From contig CAVXME010000001.1 in the NCBI GenBank assembly GCA_963762965.1, forward strand, positions 558,001 through 622,000: DNA of 64,000 nucleotides, in the 5' to 3' direction. Source of the stretch: DATBAX01 sp963762965 (GTDB taxonomy: Bacteria; Acidobacteriota; Terriglobia; Terriglobales; Acidobacteriaceae). The notes beneath the pieces are model-generated. The model did no database searches and was not told the origin of the DNA. It saw nothing but the letters and a program-made list of their open reading frames with translations. Of the stretch, positions 16,946 to 26,448 are shown in pieces (the stretch's first letter is position 1; the number at the start of each line of letters is the position of its first letter). The translations under genes were made by a program, and so were the position numbers.

Positions 16946-18223
16946 CTACGTTCCTTCACTCCAGCCCGCCAAATACTCTTCTTGTTCCGGCGTCAACTTG
17001 TCGATCTTGATGCCCATCGATTCCAGCTTCAGCTTGGCCACGCGCTTGTCGAGTTCAACGGGCACGGTGTGGACCGTCTTCGCGAGCGTCTTGTAGTTCT
17101 TCACCATGTACTCGACCGAAAGCGCTTGATCGGCAAAACTCATGTCCATCACTGAAGGCGGATGTCCCTCTGCCGCTGCCAGGTTAATCAAGCGGCCTTC
17201 GCCGAGCAGGTTGATCTTGCGTCCGTCTTTCAGGGAATATTCTTCGACCGAAGTGCGCGTGGTGCGCTTCGAGGAAGACAGCTTGTCGAGAGCGGGGATG
17301 TCGATCTCGACGTTGAAGTGGCCCGAGTTCGAAATAATTGCGCCATCCTTCATGAGTTCGAAGTGTTCCTTGGTCAACACGCTCTTGTTGCCGGTGACGG
17401 TGCAGAACACATCGCCAAGCTTCGCGGCTTCGGTCATGGACATGACGCGGAAGCCATCCATCACCGCTTCGAGCGCCTTCGTGGGATCGACTTCCGTAAC
17501 GATGACTTCGGCACCAGCCCCGCGAGCGCGGCTAGCGAGTCCACGTCCGCACCAGCCGTAGCCGGCGACAACGAACTTCGATCCTGCAAGCAGGAAGTTG
17601 GTGGCGCGAATAATGCCATCCAGCGTGGATTGTCCGGTGCCGTAGCGATTGTCGAACAGGTGCTTGGTGTCGGCGTCGTTCACCGCGACGATGGGGAAGC
17701 GCAGCACGCCTTCTTTCGCCATCGCGCGCAAGCGGATCACGCCGGTCGTGGTTTCTTCGGTCCCGCCAATGACGCCTTCCAGCGCGTCTTTGCGTTTGGT
17801 ATGCAGAAGGGTGACGAGGTCGGCACCGTCATCCATGGTGATGTGGGGCTTGTGATCAATGGCGGCAAGAATGTGATTGTAATAAGTGTCGTTGTCCTCG
17901 CCTTTGATGGCAAAAACCGGAATGCTGTGGTCACGCACCAGGCTGGCGGCCACGTCGTCCTGCGTGGACAAAGGATTCGAGGCGCAGAGAACCACGTCTG
18001 CGCCGCCGTCGCGCAACGCGATGGCCAGATTGGCGGTCTCGGCCGTTACGTGCAGGCAGGCCGAAATGCGAATCCCTTTCAGCGGCTGGTTCTTAATGAA
18101 TTCCTTGCGGATGATCTGAAGCACTTTCATCGACTGATTGGCCCAGTCAATGCGCTTCTTCCCCAGATCCGCAAACTCAACGTTCTTAATATCGCCCTGC
18201 AATTGCGTACTTGTCGTAGACAT
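16946..18223 (-). CDS. ahcY: Adenosylhomocysteinase (S-adenosyl-L-homocysteine hydrolase)
   Basis: The 425-residue protein begins with the catalytic domain: RISACLHVTAETANL, GADVVLCASNPLSTQDDVAA and DDGADL, followed by the NAD-binding Rossmann segment VVAGYGWCGRGLASRARGAG near 225 and the end-piece NLAAAEGHPPSVMDMSFADQ. It splits SAH to adenosine and homocysteine and so removes product inhibition from SAM-dependent methyltransferases. It follows metK by 113 bases, placing SAM synthesis and SAH recycling together. The ribosome site is CAGGAGATAC before ATG 18223. I see no recognisable SAH riboswitch in the leader. Confidence 0.97.
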   Translation of the reverse strand: MSTTSTQLQGDIKNVEFADLGKKRIDWANQSMKVLQIIRKEFIKNQPLKGIRISACLHVTAETANLAIALRDGGADVVLCASNPLSTQDDVAASLVRDHSIPVFAIKGEDNDTYYNHILAAIDHKPHITMDDGADLVTLLHTKRKDALEGVIGGTEETTTGVIRLRAMAKEGVLRFPIVAVNDADTKHLFDNRYGTGQSTLDGIIRATNFLLAGSKFVVAGYGWCGRGLASRARGAGAEVIVTEVDPTKALEAVMDGFRVMSMTEAAKLGDVFCTVTGNKSVLTKEHFELMKDGAIISNSGHFNVEIDIPALDKLSSSKRTTRTSVEEYSLKDGRKINLLGEGRLINLAAAEGHPPSVMDMSFADQALSVEYMVKNYKTLAKTVHTVPVELDKRVAKLKLESMGIKIDKLTPEQEEYLAGWSEGT

Positions 18224-18336
18224 GTATCTCCTGTGGCGCGGAAATCAGATTTTAATGACGTGTATTCCTATAAAAGTTGCACTGGGTGCCCCATCTTTCT
18301 CGCGCTTCTTGCGAGAGGGCGGGGCTTTCCCCTGAA

Positions 18337-19515
18337 CTATTTTCTCGCTCCGACTGGCTCACGCAAACCCGCATCACTGGCCAGTTTCGCGGCTTTGTCG
18401 GTGGCTTCCCAGGTAAAGTCAGGATCGTTGCGGCCAAAATGTCCGTAGGCCGCAGTCTTGCAGTAGATGGGGCGCCGCAAGTTGAGCGACTCGATGATCC
18501 CCTTGGGAGTAAGTTTGAAATTGGCGCGGACCAGGTCCGGGATGATGGACTTGTCCACCTTTTCTGTGCCGAAAGTATCCACCAGTATGCTCACTGGCTC
18601 GGCCACTCCGATGGCATAAGCGAGCTGAACTTCGCAGCGATCGGCTAATCCGGCGGCTACGATGTTCTTGGCGATGTGGCGTGCCATGTACGCCGCCGAG
18701 CGGTCCACCTTGGTCGGATCTTTGCCGCTGAATGCGCCGCCGCCGTGCCGTCCCATGCCGCCGTAGGTGTCCACAATGATCTTGCGGCCGGTCAATCCGG
18801 TGTCGCCCATGGGGCCGCCGATGACGAAACGCCCGGTGGGATTGATGTGATATTTGGTGTCTTCATCCAGCAGGTTGGCGGGAAGTGTAGCTTGGATGAC
18901 ATGCTTCAGAATGTCGCTGCGCAGTTCGTCGTTGCCAACATTTTCCGCGTGTTGCGTGGAAATGACGACCGCATCAATGCGAATGGGTTTGTGATTGGCG
19001 TCGTATTCAACCGTTACCTGGGATTTTCCATCCGGACGGAGGTAAGGAAGTTTTCCGCTCTTGCGGACTTCAGCCAGACGCTGGGTAAGCTTGTGTGCCA
19101 GTGAAATTGGCATGGGCATCAGCTCTTTGGTTTCATTGCACGCATAACCAAACATCATGCCCTGGTCGCCGGCGCCGCCCGTGTCCACACCCATGGCAAT
19201 GTCGCCGGACTGCTTGTTAATGCTTGAAATCACGGCACAGGTATTGGAATCGAAGCCGTAAAGCGCGTTGTTATAGCCAATCGCGGAAATGGTGCCGCGC
19301 ACCAGGTTCTGGAAATCCACATAAGCCTTGGTGGTAATTTCCCCGGCGATGACCACCAATCCGGTCGCGGTCAGGGTCTCGCAGGCCACCCGGCTGGAAG
19401 GGTCTTCGGCCAGGCAGGCATCGAGGATGGCATCGGAAATCTGATCGGCGATCTTATCGGGATGGCCCTCAGTCACAGATTCGGAGGTAAAAAGATAGCG
19501 GTTCTTGGATGACAA
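18337..19515 (-). CDS. metK: S-adenosylmethionine synthetase
   Basis: At 392 residues it has all MetK landmarks: FTSESVTEGHPDKIADQISD at the start, GAGDQGMMFGYACNET, FVIGGPMGDTGLTGRKIIVD, and GGGAFSGKDPTKVDRSAAY (P-loop-like). It makes SAM from methionine and ATP. The initiation codon is TTG at 19515, preceded by GAAGGAGAA; no ATG is available in frame near it. Probably transcribed with ahcY. Confidence 0.97.
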   Translation of the reverse strand: MSSKNRYLFTSESVTEGHPDKIADQISDAILDACLAEDPSSRVACETLTATGLVVIAGEITTKAYVDFQNLVRGTISAIGYNNALYGFDSNTCAVISSINKQSGDIAMGVDTGGAGDQGMMFGYACNETKELMPMPISLAHKLTQRLAEVRKSGKLPYLRPDGKSQVTVEYDANHKPIRIDAVVISTQHAENVGNDELRSDILKHVIQATLPANLLDEDTKYHINPTGRFVIGGPMGDTGLTGRKIIVDTYGGMGRHGGGAFSGKDPTKVDRSAAYMARHIAKNIVAAGLADRCEVQLAYAIGVAEPVSILVDTFGTEKVDKSIIPDLVRANFKLTPKGIIESLNLRRPIYCKTAAYGHFGRNDPDFTWEATDKAAKLASDAGLREPVGARK

Positions 19516-19741
19516 TCGGCTTCTCCTTCAAACAATCTTGGCGTCACGTCTGGCGGGGGGCAGATCAGAGCATTGGCCACGAAATGAGCATTTTGCAGAC
19601 TCTAAAAAGTTACCAGAGAAGAGGGACGGGCGCAATCATTTTAGGCTGGGCTGCGATTACGATCAGCGAGGGGTGGCCCAAATAGGGCCGACGGGCATTT
19701 TCGAGAACTGAACGGAAATAAACCCAAATATTTGCTTGCAC

Positions 19742-20629
19742 TTACGGAGCTGGCGGAGAAGCGTCTGGCTCCTGAGGCTTGGGCACAGATGGCCGCAAAC
19801 CAGTAGCGTCGAAGGTCAGGGTTTTGACTTCACCTTCGTCACCCTGGGTCGCCAGTTTGGTGCCGTTGAACCAGAAGTCCAAACCGCCCAGGTTGCCCAC
19901 CTTGACCTTGATCTCGCTGCGGGCCTCGATGGATTTCTCGGTGGACGCTTCCATGGTGTCCTCAAAGACTGGCTTCCCATCGGCGTCGGTGATGGAAACC
20001 CAGGAATCCTCACTGGCCTTGATCAGCACCACAAACGAACCGGGTGCGGGTGAGGGATTGGCGGCTTCAGGAGTCGTTGCTGACGCGACCGGCACATCCT
20101 GCGCTACCGTGTTTCGCGAAACCGGCGGTGAAGTCTGAGCAGAGCTAGAGGATGCACTGATGCCGGCCGAACTGGATGGCGTTGAGGTTGAGGGTTCCCG
20201 CGACAAGAAGCGCCAAATGGCAAGCCCCAACACCACCACGACCAGTACCACCGCGAACATGCCCCAGGGAAGGTTCTTTTCGCGGCCGTCTGCTTCCCTT
20301 TCCCTTTCGTGCCCTTCTTCCTTTTCTGGGAGAGCGTGCTTTTCCGGGACGACATGCCGGGATGGCTCGATTGGCTCGGCTACTTTGGGCTGGGCTTCGC
20401 CGGACGCTGTCAGGTAATCCGCAATCATCTGGTCTTCGTCGAGGCCAACGCAGCGGGCGTAGGCGCGAACAAATCCCCGATTGAAGATCCCTCCGGGAAG
20501 TTGGTCAAAATGGTCTTCTTCCAGGGCGCGCAGGAAACGCGTTCCTATTTTGGTAGACAGGGCGACTGTGTCCAGCGTAATGCCGCGCTGCTCACGCTCC
20601 TGCTTTAGTCGGGTTCCGAATGACGCCAA
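19742..20629 (-). CDS. rodZ: RodZ-like HTH membrane protein with DUF4115 domain
   Basis: The 295-residue protein has an N-terminal Cro-type HTH (LKQEREQRGITLDTVALSTK, FNRGFVRAYARCVGLDEDQM), a charged linker, one transmembrane helix (WGMFAVVLVVVVLGLAIWRF), a Ser/Pro-rich periplasmic linker, and a C-terminal beta domain (IKASEDSWVSITDADGKPVF, DFWFNGTKL) of the DUF4115 type. In E. coli RodZ links MreB to the cell-wall elongation machinery. Family match is good. A morphogenesis role here is inferred. Divergent from the GGDEF gene. Confidence 0.85.
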   Translation of the reverse strand: MASFGTRLKQEREQRGITLDTVALSTKIGTRFLRALEEDHFDQLPGGIFNRGFVRAYARCVGLDEDQMIADYLTASGEAQPKVAEPIEPSRHVVPEKHALPEKEEGHEREREADGREKNLPWGMFAVVLVVVVLGLAIWRFLSREPSTSTPSSSAGISASSSSAQTSPPVSRNTVAQDVPVASATTPEAANPSPAPGSFVVLIKASEDSWVSITDADGKPVFEDTMEASTEKSIEARSEIKVKVGNLGGLDFWFNGTKLATQGDEGEVKTLTFDATGLRPSVPKPQEPDASPPAP

Positions 20630-20855
20630 GCCCAGGCTCCCCTCAACGACAGATAAATATATGTTAATCGTTTAGCAAAACCTGCATAAATTTCGCAAAC
20701 GGGATACAAACTGTACCTGCCACGCGGGACGCCAATTCGGGCTGCTTGCCAGGCACGTATCGTCACCGGTTCGTATTACTATGGTTCATTGCCCCCGCTT
20801 CCGGGCGCCGCTTATAATCGCTGCACTTCCGCCTACATTCGAGGTTGATGTTCCG

Positions 20856-21908
20856 ATGACGCAAGCCCCCGGCGCCGGGCGTAACCGGCAAAGTCAAGAA
20901 CTGAACATCTTCCATGATGTTGCCAAGGCCCTTACGTCCTCGTTGGACTTGGATTCCATCCTGCAAACCATCATGGAAAAGATGGCGGAATACTTCAAGC
21001 CTGATACCTGGTCGCTGCTTATGGTGGATGCGGAGCGCGACGAACTCTACTTCGCCATCGCAGTTGGAAGCGCCGCCGAAGCCCTCAAGAATGTTCGCCT
21101 CAAGATCGGGGAAGGCATTGCGGGCCACGTGGCCAAGCATGGCGAAAAACTGATCGTCCCCGACGTCATGACCGACCCGCGCTTTACCAAACGTATTGAT
21201 GAGATGACCAAGTGGGAGACGCGCTCCATCATTTGCGTGCCGGTGCGTTCCCGGCTCCGCGTCCTCGGCGTGATTCAGTTGGTCAACGTGGACATGGCCC
21301 ACTTCGGGGATGCGGAGTCGTTTTTCCTGCAAGCTCTTTGTGATTACGCCGCCATTGCCATTGAAAATGCCCGCTCGGTGGAGAAAATTCAGGAACTCAC
21401 CATCACCGACGATTGCACCGGCCTCTACAACGCCCGGCATCTATACAAGACTTTGGAAACCGAGGTCTACCGCTCGGCGCGTTTCGCCTACGAGTTTACG
21501 GTGCTGTTCATCGATCTCGACCACTTCAAGCAAGTCAATGACACCCACGGACACCTGATCGGCAGCAAGCTGCTGGCGGAAATTGGCTATCTGGTCAAAG
21601 CCCAGCTCCGCCTGATTGATTACGCTTTCCGCTATGGTGGCGATGAATTCGTAGTTCTGCTGCCGCAGACCGGGAAAGACCAGGCCTTAGTTGTTGCACG
21701 CCGTCTGCGCGACAGCATGCGCACCAGCATGTTCTGCAAGGAAGAAGGACTGAATCTGAATGTCCGCGCGTCCATCGGCGTCGCTACCTACCCGCACGAT
21801 GCCAAAACCCCGCACGACGTCATCCGCCAAGCCGACGAAATGATGTATCTGGTAAAGAACACGACCCGCGACAATATTGGCATCGCCCAGCGCGGGGTCA
21901 TGAAGTAG
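20856..21908 (+). CDS. GAF-GGDEF diguanylate cyclase
   Basis: ATG 20856 is preceded by GAGGT; the frame from 20781 has no ribosome site. The N-terminal GAF domain (about 20-170; LTSSLDLDSILQTIMEKMAE, GEGIAGHVAKHGEKLIVPDV) is a ligand or redox sensor. The GGDEF domain (about 190-345) has the active motif YGGDEFVVL, preceded at the right spacing by the inhibitory-site motif RLID (RxxD). It should make c-di-GMP from two GTP and be feedback inhibited. No transmembrane segment. The PilZ protein at 12.7 kb and other PilZ-like proteins are possible effectors. Confidence 0.93.
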   Translation: MTQAPGAGRNRQSQELNIFHDVAKALTSSLDLDSILQTIMEKMAEYFKPDTWSLLMVDAERDELYFAIAVGSAAEALKNVRLKIGEGIAGHVAKHGEKLIVPDVMTDPRFTKRIDEMTKWETRSIICVPVRSRLRVLGVIQLVNVDMAHFGDAESFFLQALCDYAAIAIENARSVEKIQELTITDDCTGLYNARHLYKTLETEVYRSARFAYEFTVLFIDLDHFKQVNDTHGHLIGSKLLAEIGYLVKAQLRLIDYAFRYGGDEFVVLLPQTGKDQALVVARRLRDSMRTSMFCKEEGLNLNVRASIGVATYPHDAKTPHDVIRQADEMMYLVKNTTRDNIGIAQRGVMK

Positions 21909-22006
21909 GACGTCGCTCCCGTGATTCGTATTAGAAGACTGCCTTCAGGTCCTATCCCCAAAACCTCACGGGCCAAGTGACGAGCCCTGATACTGAGTCA
22001 GAAGGA

Positions 22007-22033
22007 AAAGGCCCCGTCGTAGACGGGGCCTTT
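22007..22033. terminator. Bidirectional hairpin terminator
   Basis: AAAGGCCCCGTC, loop GTA, GACGGGGCCTTT: a perfect 12-pair stem between the convergent GGDEF gene and the S53 protease gene, with A and T tracts on the two sides. Confidence 0.85.
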
Positions 22034-22047
22034 ACACATCCGACAAA

Positions 22048-23334
22048 CTACTTTCCAACTTTGCCTTTGACGCTGCCGACGCCGGTGCAGAAGTCCCATC
22101 CCTTGACGGCCAGGTAACCGTCGTAGAAATAGCAGGAACCTTTTTCAGTGTCAGCAAAATCCGCAGCCACGCCGAGGTGGTTGTAGATTTCGGTCAGCTC
22201 GCCCTCGCTCGAAGTCTCCTTCAGGCCGGCCGCGTTTACGATGCCTGCCAGCGACGGAGAAGACACGCTGGTGCCGCCAACGATCCACCAGGAACCTGGA
22301 CCGCCGCTGCCGCCATACGGGATGCTGTCGAGTATCCAGACCCCGGTATTGGGATCTGCATCAAAGGACAAATCAGGAGTTCCCCGTACGCTGCCAACAA
22401 TCCCGGCAATTGTGCTCTGGTAGCTTGGGATCGATTCATACGTGCTGGGACCACCGCCGGCGGAATTCCAGGCCAGCTCGGCTTGAAATGCGCCGGTTAT
22501 CGGGTTGCGGCTGATGGTGGTGCCACCTGCCGATACCACGTTGGGCGAAACACTGGGATAAAGGGTCCCAGCCGAGTCGCCAGCCGAAGCGAAGAACACG
22601 ACGCCCGACTCCACAAAGCTAGAGTCGTTCGCAGTCTCGCCGGAGAATTCGCCGCCACCCCAGCTATTCGAGACCTCTCCACCACCCGCTGCATTTACCA
22701 GGGCAGCAGCTTTGGATTCAGCCGTGAACAGATCGCTAAAACTGTCGGAAGCGGCTTCCACCAGAATGATCTGGGCATTGGGCGCCATGGCGTGGGCCCA
22801 TTCGATGTCCAGGGACTCCTCGAGTTCCCAGCCACCGGTTGAGTCTTGCGGAGGTTTCTTCCCGCTGGCATAGACCGTGGAGAAGGTCGCAGTCGCCAAA
22901 CCGAATTGGGTGGAGAATGCGGCCAAATCGCTCGCCGCGTCCGGATCATCGTAGGCGTCAACGATAGCGATCGCACCGAAACCGCCGGTTGGATTGGCTG
23001 TCACCGTGTTGGGATTGCATCCTTTCACCAACTTGTAACCTGGCAGTTTGTAGAGACAGGCGATCGAAGCCGGGGTCTCATAGAAATAGCCCGAAAACGG
23101 AGGTCCCGTTAAAGGCCGGATGCGGGACGAAGGATTAAGCGCAGCGGCTGGTTGCAGAATAAGGAGATTGGTGTGGGCCCGGATGCCGAGGTCCTCAGGC
23201 CGCTCGATGCTGGATTTAGGCACGATCACTTGGGAGTGACGAGACCCGCTCTGGGCGAACACAGGACTCGCAATCCCGATCAATAACGCAGCTACTACGG
23301 CGACAGACTGGGTGGAGAATTTCATAGAAAGCAT
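22048..23334 (-). CDS. Secreted S53 (sedolisin/kumamolisin-like) serine-carboxyl peptidase
   Basis: Start ATG 23334 (or 23325) follows AAAAGGAAAA; the longer frame from 23367 lacks a site. The signal peptide is MKFSTQSVAVVAALLIGIAS to VFAQ. The S53 triad is visible: Glu and Asp in ELEESLDIEWAHAMAP, the oxyanion Asp in FASAGDSAG, and the nucleophile in GGTSVSSPSLAG. DAYDDPDAASDLAAFSTQFG marks the start of the catalytic domain. The 40-50 residue N-terminal region (LGIRAHTNLLIL) replaces the long propeptide of classic sedolisins, so this is a short-propeptide form. Expected to act as an acidic endopeptidase outside the cell. Confidence 0.88.
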   Translation of the reverse strand: MLSMKFSTQSVAVVAALLIGIASPVFAQSGSRHSQVIVPKSSIERPEDLGIRAHTNLLILQPAAALNPSSRIRPLTGPPFSGYFYETPASIACLYKLPGYKLVKGCNPNTVTANPTGGFGAIAIVDAYDDPDAASDLAAFSTQFGLATATFSTVYASGKKPPQDSTGGWELEESLDIEWAHAMAPNAQIILVEAASDSFSDLFTAESKAAALVNAAGGGEVSNSWGGGEFSGETANDSSFVESGVVFFASAGDSAGTLYPSVSPNVVSAGGTTISRNPITGAFQAELAWNSAGGGPSTYESIPSYQSTIAGIVGSVRGTPDLSFDADPNTGVWILDSIPYGGSGGPGSWWIVGGTSVSSPSLAGIVNAAGLKETSSEGELTEIYNHLGVAADFADTEKGSCYFYDGYLAVKGWDFCTGVGSVKGKVGK

Positions 23335-23539
23335 TTTTCCTTTTCCAATGGAAGTTTTGAAGTTCACAATTCGAAGTGGGAAGCCGGAAGGAGATTAAGC
23401 AGTCGGGGGAAACTGATTAAGGACAGCTCGCTTACGGGCAGTCAAAGTCTCGCCCAGCCGGTAGGTGGTGTCAAGATGAAATGATTTGCAGTTCGCTCGA
23501 TTGCAATAGTTTGCGTGGCAAGTCCGCGAATTTTGCTGG

Positions 23540-24454
23540 TTACTCCGCGGTTACCGTCGCGGGCACACGCGATTCTCTCGCTTTTTCTCCGGTTACGGGT
23601 TGCGCTTGCAGCCACTTGCGGACTTCCGGCAGTGCGGCGCGCATGGCCGTTTCGCCCGCGCGCACCAGATCCGAGCTGTGTTCGAAATCGTCATACTTGA
23701 ATTCGTGAACGTCGGGTTCGATCACCAGGTCGGCCGCCTGCTTCCACTGGCTGCTGTTCATCTCCTGAGCAATGGCAAAACATTGACCGATCACTTCGAA
23801 CACATGCCGCGGGCCGTCGCCGTTGGTCCACTTGCCTTTCAGACTTATCGCCAGAACCCGACTGGCGCCCATTTCCCGCAAAGGCGCGGTGGGCACCGGG
23901 TAGGCGAGCATGCCATCCACCAGCAGGCGGCCGCCAATCTTCACCGGCAAAAACATGCCGGGATAAGCGCAACTGGCGCGAACTGGATCGACCAGCGGGC
24001 CAGAGTGAAACACCACACCCTCACCCGTGGAAAAATCGGTCGCAGTGACGGCGAGAGGAATTTTCAAGTCCTCAAAGGTCTTCACTTTTAGAAGGCTGTT
24101 AAGAAATCCAATCATTCGTTGATTGCTGGCGAATCCGAAGCGGGAGAGGGTCCAGCGGGCAAAATGCTTGAAGCGCACGCGCGCCGCAAACTCCTCACAC
24201 TCCTCGATGGTAAGCCCGCTGCAATAAGCTGCGCCGATAAGCGCGCCCACACTCGTACCAGCCACACAATGGATGGGAATTTTTTCTTCTTCGATGACTT
24301 TGAGGACACCGATGTGCGCGATGCCGCGGGCAAAACCACCACCCAAAGCCAGCCCGATGCCCGTCGCACGCTCCACCAGTGGTGGAGTCGAGCGCCCGGA
24401 AAGCTCGCGCCCGAACGCCTGTACCGAGCGAACGATTTTGTCCAGACTCTTCAC
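23540..24454 (-). CDS. Patatin-like phospholipase
   Basis: At 304 residues, it has the patatin oxyanion loop LALGGGFARGIAHIGV at about 33, the nucleophile elbow GTSVGALIG at about 65, and the catalytic Asp in LLVDGMLAYPVP at about 178. These form the Ser-Asp dyad of RssA/YchK-type lipid acyl hydrolases. There is no signal peptide, so it is cytosolic or membrane-associated. It diverges from the Nudix gene. Confidence 0.92.
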   Translation of the reverse strand: MKSLDKIVRSVQAFGRELSGRSTPPLVERATGIGLALGGGFARGIAHIGVLKVIEEEKIPIHCVAGTSVGALIGAAYCSGLTIEECEEFAARVRFKHFARWTLSRFGFASNQRMIGFLNSLLKVKTFEDLKIPLAVTATDFSTGEGVVFHSGPLVDPVRASCAYPGMFLPVKIGGRLLVDGMLAYPVPTAPLREMGASRVLAISLKGKWTNGDGPRHVFEVIGQCFAIAQEMNSSQWKQAADLVIEPDVHEFKYDDFEHSSDLVRAGETAMRAALPEVRKWLQAQPVTGEKARESRVPATVTAE

Positions 24455-24635
24455 GGGGACTCCACTTTATCCCGGTCTTGCCGGAAACTTCCAACCTCTG
24501 TCTAACACATTAGATGCCAATTCCCTGTGCTCGTCACATACCGCTGGTTCGGCCCCATGGTTACCTCCCAGCGTCAACCCAAGCGCGACCCGGTACACGG
24601 TGACTAACTGCCTTAATCCTGATAACTTGGGCCAC

Positions 24636-25127
24636 ATGGTTCGGGAAATTTCCGCGGGAGGAGTGGTGGTCCGGCAGACCGGGGAGGTATGGGAAATGGC
24701 AGCCATCCAGCCGCAAAGAGAGCTGGCGGCCGGTCCAGGGTCTGTTAAAAAGACACAATCACAAAAAAAGTTACTGGCTTTACCCAAAGGCCTGGTCGAT
24801 CCCGGGGAAAAACCCGAGCAAGCCGCCATACGCGAAGTGTTCGAAGAAACCGGGCTGACCGCAGTCATGATTACGAAACTCCGCGACATCAAGTATGTTT
24901 ATGTGCGCACCTGGGGAGACCAGGAACGAGTGTTTAAAATCGTCAGCTTTTATCTGCTGCGCTATCAATCAGGCCAGATCGATAATATTGATCCCGGCAT
25001 GCGGGTTGAGGTGAAGCAGGCGATGTGGATCCCTCTCGCCGAGGCCGGGCGCAAGCTTGCCTATCGCGGGGAACGGGAAGTAGTGGGCGCGGCACAGGAT
25101 TATCTGAAATCGCATCCCGAGGCGTAA
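24636..25127 (+). CDS. Nudix hydrolase
   Basis: The start is ATG 24636 (MVREISAGGVVVRQTGEVW); the upstream extension overlaps the divergent patatin gene and is not protein-like. The Nudix box is complete in GLVDPGEKPEQ followed by AAIREVFEETGL, matching G-x5-E-x7-REVxEExGL. At 163 residues it is standard length. Nudix enzymes cleave nucleoside diphosphates linked to another moiety; the substrate is not predictable. The VIT gene begins seven bases downstream, so the two are co-transcribed. Confidence 0.9.
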   Translation: MVREISAGGVVVRQTGEVWEMAAIQPQRELAAGPGSVKKTQSQKKLLALPKGLVDPGEKPEQAAIREVFEETGLTAVMITKLRDIKYVYVRTWGDQERVFKIVSFYLLRYQSGQIDNIDPGMRVEVKQAMWIPLAEAGRKLAYRGEREVVGAAQDYLKSHPEA

Positions 25128-25134
25128 AGCTAAT

Positions 25135-25830
25135 ATGACCCGAATCCGGCACGTGGAAAAACATTTTACTTCCAGTAATTTTGTCCGTGACATCGTCATT
25201 GGCATGTCCGACGGCCTGACGGTGCCTTTCGCTCTGGCCGCCGGACTTTCCGGCGCGGTGCAAAACACACGCCTCATCGTCATCGGCGGACTGGCGGAAA
25301 TTGCCGCCGGATCCATCGCCATGGGATTGGGCGGTTATCTCGCTGCCCGCGGAGACGCTGAACATTACGAGCAGGAACGCCTGCGCGAAGAGCGGGAAAT
25401 CATTGAGATCCCCGAAGAAGAGAAAGCCGAAGTGAGCCGCGTGTTTGAAGCCTACGGGCTCACCAAAGCGCAGAGTATGCCGATCGTCGAGGCGCTGAGC
25501 GAACATCCCAAGTCCTGGGTGGATTTCATGATGCGTTACGAACTTGGACTGGAAGCACCAGATCCGCGCCGCGCCGTCACCAGCGCTGCCACCATTGCCG
25601 GGTCGTACGTGGCAGGCGGCCTGATTCCACTTTCTCCCTACATCATTCTCGGCAATGCAGCCCGTGGATTGGAACTGTCCGCCGTGGTTACGTTGGCGGC
25701 ACTGGGAATCTTCGGCTATATGAAAGGGCGCTTCACCGACACCGGCCCGTTGCGCAGCGCGACCCAAACCATGGTGATCGGCGGGTTAGCCGCGGCGGCG
25801 GCGTTCGTTCTGGCAAAGTTAATTTCATAA
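25135..25830 (+). CDS. VIT/CCC1-family iron or manganese transporter
   Basis: The 231-residue membrane protein has the family signature IGMSDGLTVPFALAAGLSGA in its first helix, GGLAEIAAGSIAMGLGGYLA in the second, a cytosolic helical domain rich in Glu (EQERLREEREIIEIPEEEKA) that binds metal in VIT1, and three further membrane segments. VIT/CCC1 proteins export Fe2+ or Mn2+ from the cytosol. Operon partner of the Nudix gene. Confidence 0.92.
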   Translation: MTRIRHVEKHFTSSNFVRDIVIGMSDGLTVPFALAAGLSGAVQNTRLIVIGGLAEIAAGSIAMGLGGYLAARGDAEHYEQERLREEREIIEIPEEEKAEVSRVFEAYGLTKAQSMPIVEALSEHPKSWVDFMMRYELGLEAPDPRRAVTSAATIAGSYVAGGLIPLSPYIILGNAARGLELSAVVTLAALGIFGYMKGRFTDTGPLRSATQTMVIGGLAAAAAFVLAKLIS

Positions 25831-25857
25831 TTGCAGGTTCATCACATCAGCAAATAC

Positions 25858-25925
25858 CTGTCATCCTGAGCGAAGAGGATTCGGTCGCAGAGACCGAATC
25901 CTCGCAGTCGAAGGACCCCTGCGAT
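25858..25925. repeat. CATCCTGAGCGA element with internal hairpin
   Basis: TGTCATCCTGAGCGAAG, then GAGGATTCGGTCGCAGAGAC CGAATCCTCGCAGT, then CGAAGGACCCCTGCG. The inner GAGGATTCGGTC/GACCGAATCCTC arms pair perfectly over 12 bases. Same family as the pair at 16707-16848. Confidence 0.7.
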
Positions 25926-25993
25926 CACCACTCCTACGCGCTACTACCACTGCTTAAGTGGATCGAATTGCCTGCATCCCGCATAATGGCTAA

Positions 25994-26425
25994 GTGAGTT
26001 ATCGATCGCTGTTCTTATTATTCTTATGTGCAGCACTTGCTCTAACCAGCGCTCCGCTATCGGCAAAAAGCAAGCACTCCACGACGGGCCTCCCCGATCG
26101 CGAGTACGTGGCCGCGCTCGGCACCGCCAACCACTTCCTGACCGCCTGGCAAACTCAGGACCACGAGGCGGGAATCATTCTGCTCACCGATGCCGCCAAG
26201 CATCAAGTTTCTGAAGATCGCTTGCAGACTTTCTTTGCTCCGGGGTCGTCGATCCAACAGGGATATGAGATCAGCCACGGCAAGAAACTGAAGCCCGGTC
26301 GCTACGTCTTCCCCGTCACTTTGTTTGAAATCGGGGCCGACCACAAATGGGTGCATCCTCGTTTCTCGCAAATCATTGTGGTGAACACTGGTAAAGACGA
26401 CTGGGCGGTGGATAAACTGCCCTAG
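25994..26425 (+). CDS. Exported protein of unknown function
   Basis: The start is GTG 25994. A signal peptide (SYRSLFLLFLCAALALTSAP, cleavage after LSA) leads a 120-residue mature part with TANHFLTAWQTQDHEAGI and LLTDAAKHQVSEDRLQTFF. This helix-rich pattern is reminiscent of the SnoaL/DUF4878-like fold of NTF2 type, followed by beta strands GRYVFPVTLFEIG and RFSQIIVVNTGKDDWAVDKL. That fold guess is weak. 23 bases before the beta-oxidation gene. Confidence 0.6.
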   Translation: MSYRSLFLLFLCAALALTSAPLSAKSKHSTTGLPDREYVAALGTANHFLTAWQTQDHEAGIILLTDAAKHQVSEDRLQTFFAPGSSIQQGYEISHGKKLKPGRYVFPVTLFEIGADHKWVHPRFSQIIVVNTGKDDWAVDKLP

Positions 26426-26448
26426 GCATCTGATGGAATGAGGTATTG

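Noticed and set aside
18224..18336. Possible SAH or SAM riboswitch between metK and ahcY
   Set aside because: The leader lacks the conserved core of SAH or SAM aptamers as I know them. Only a simple CTCTCGC...GCGAGA hairpin is visible.
17162..18448. 428-codon plus-strand frame across ahcY
   Set aside because: Exact antisense of the well-conserved ahcY gene; GC-rich codon bias opens this frame by chance.
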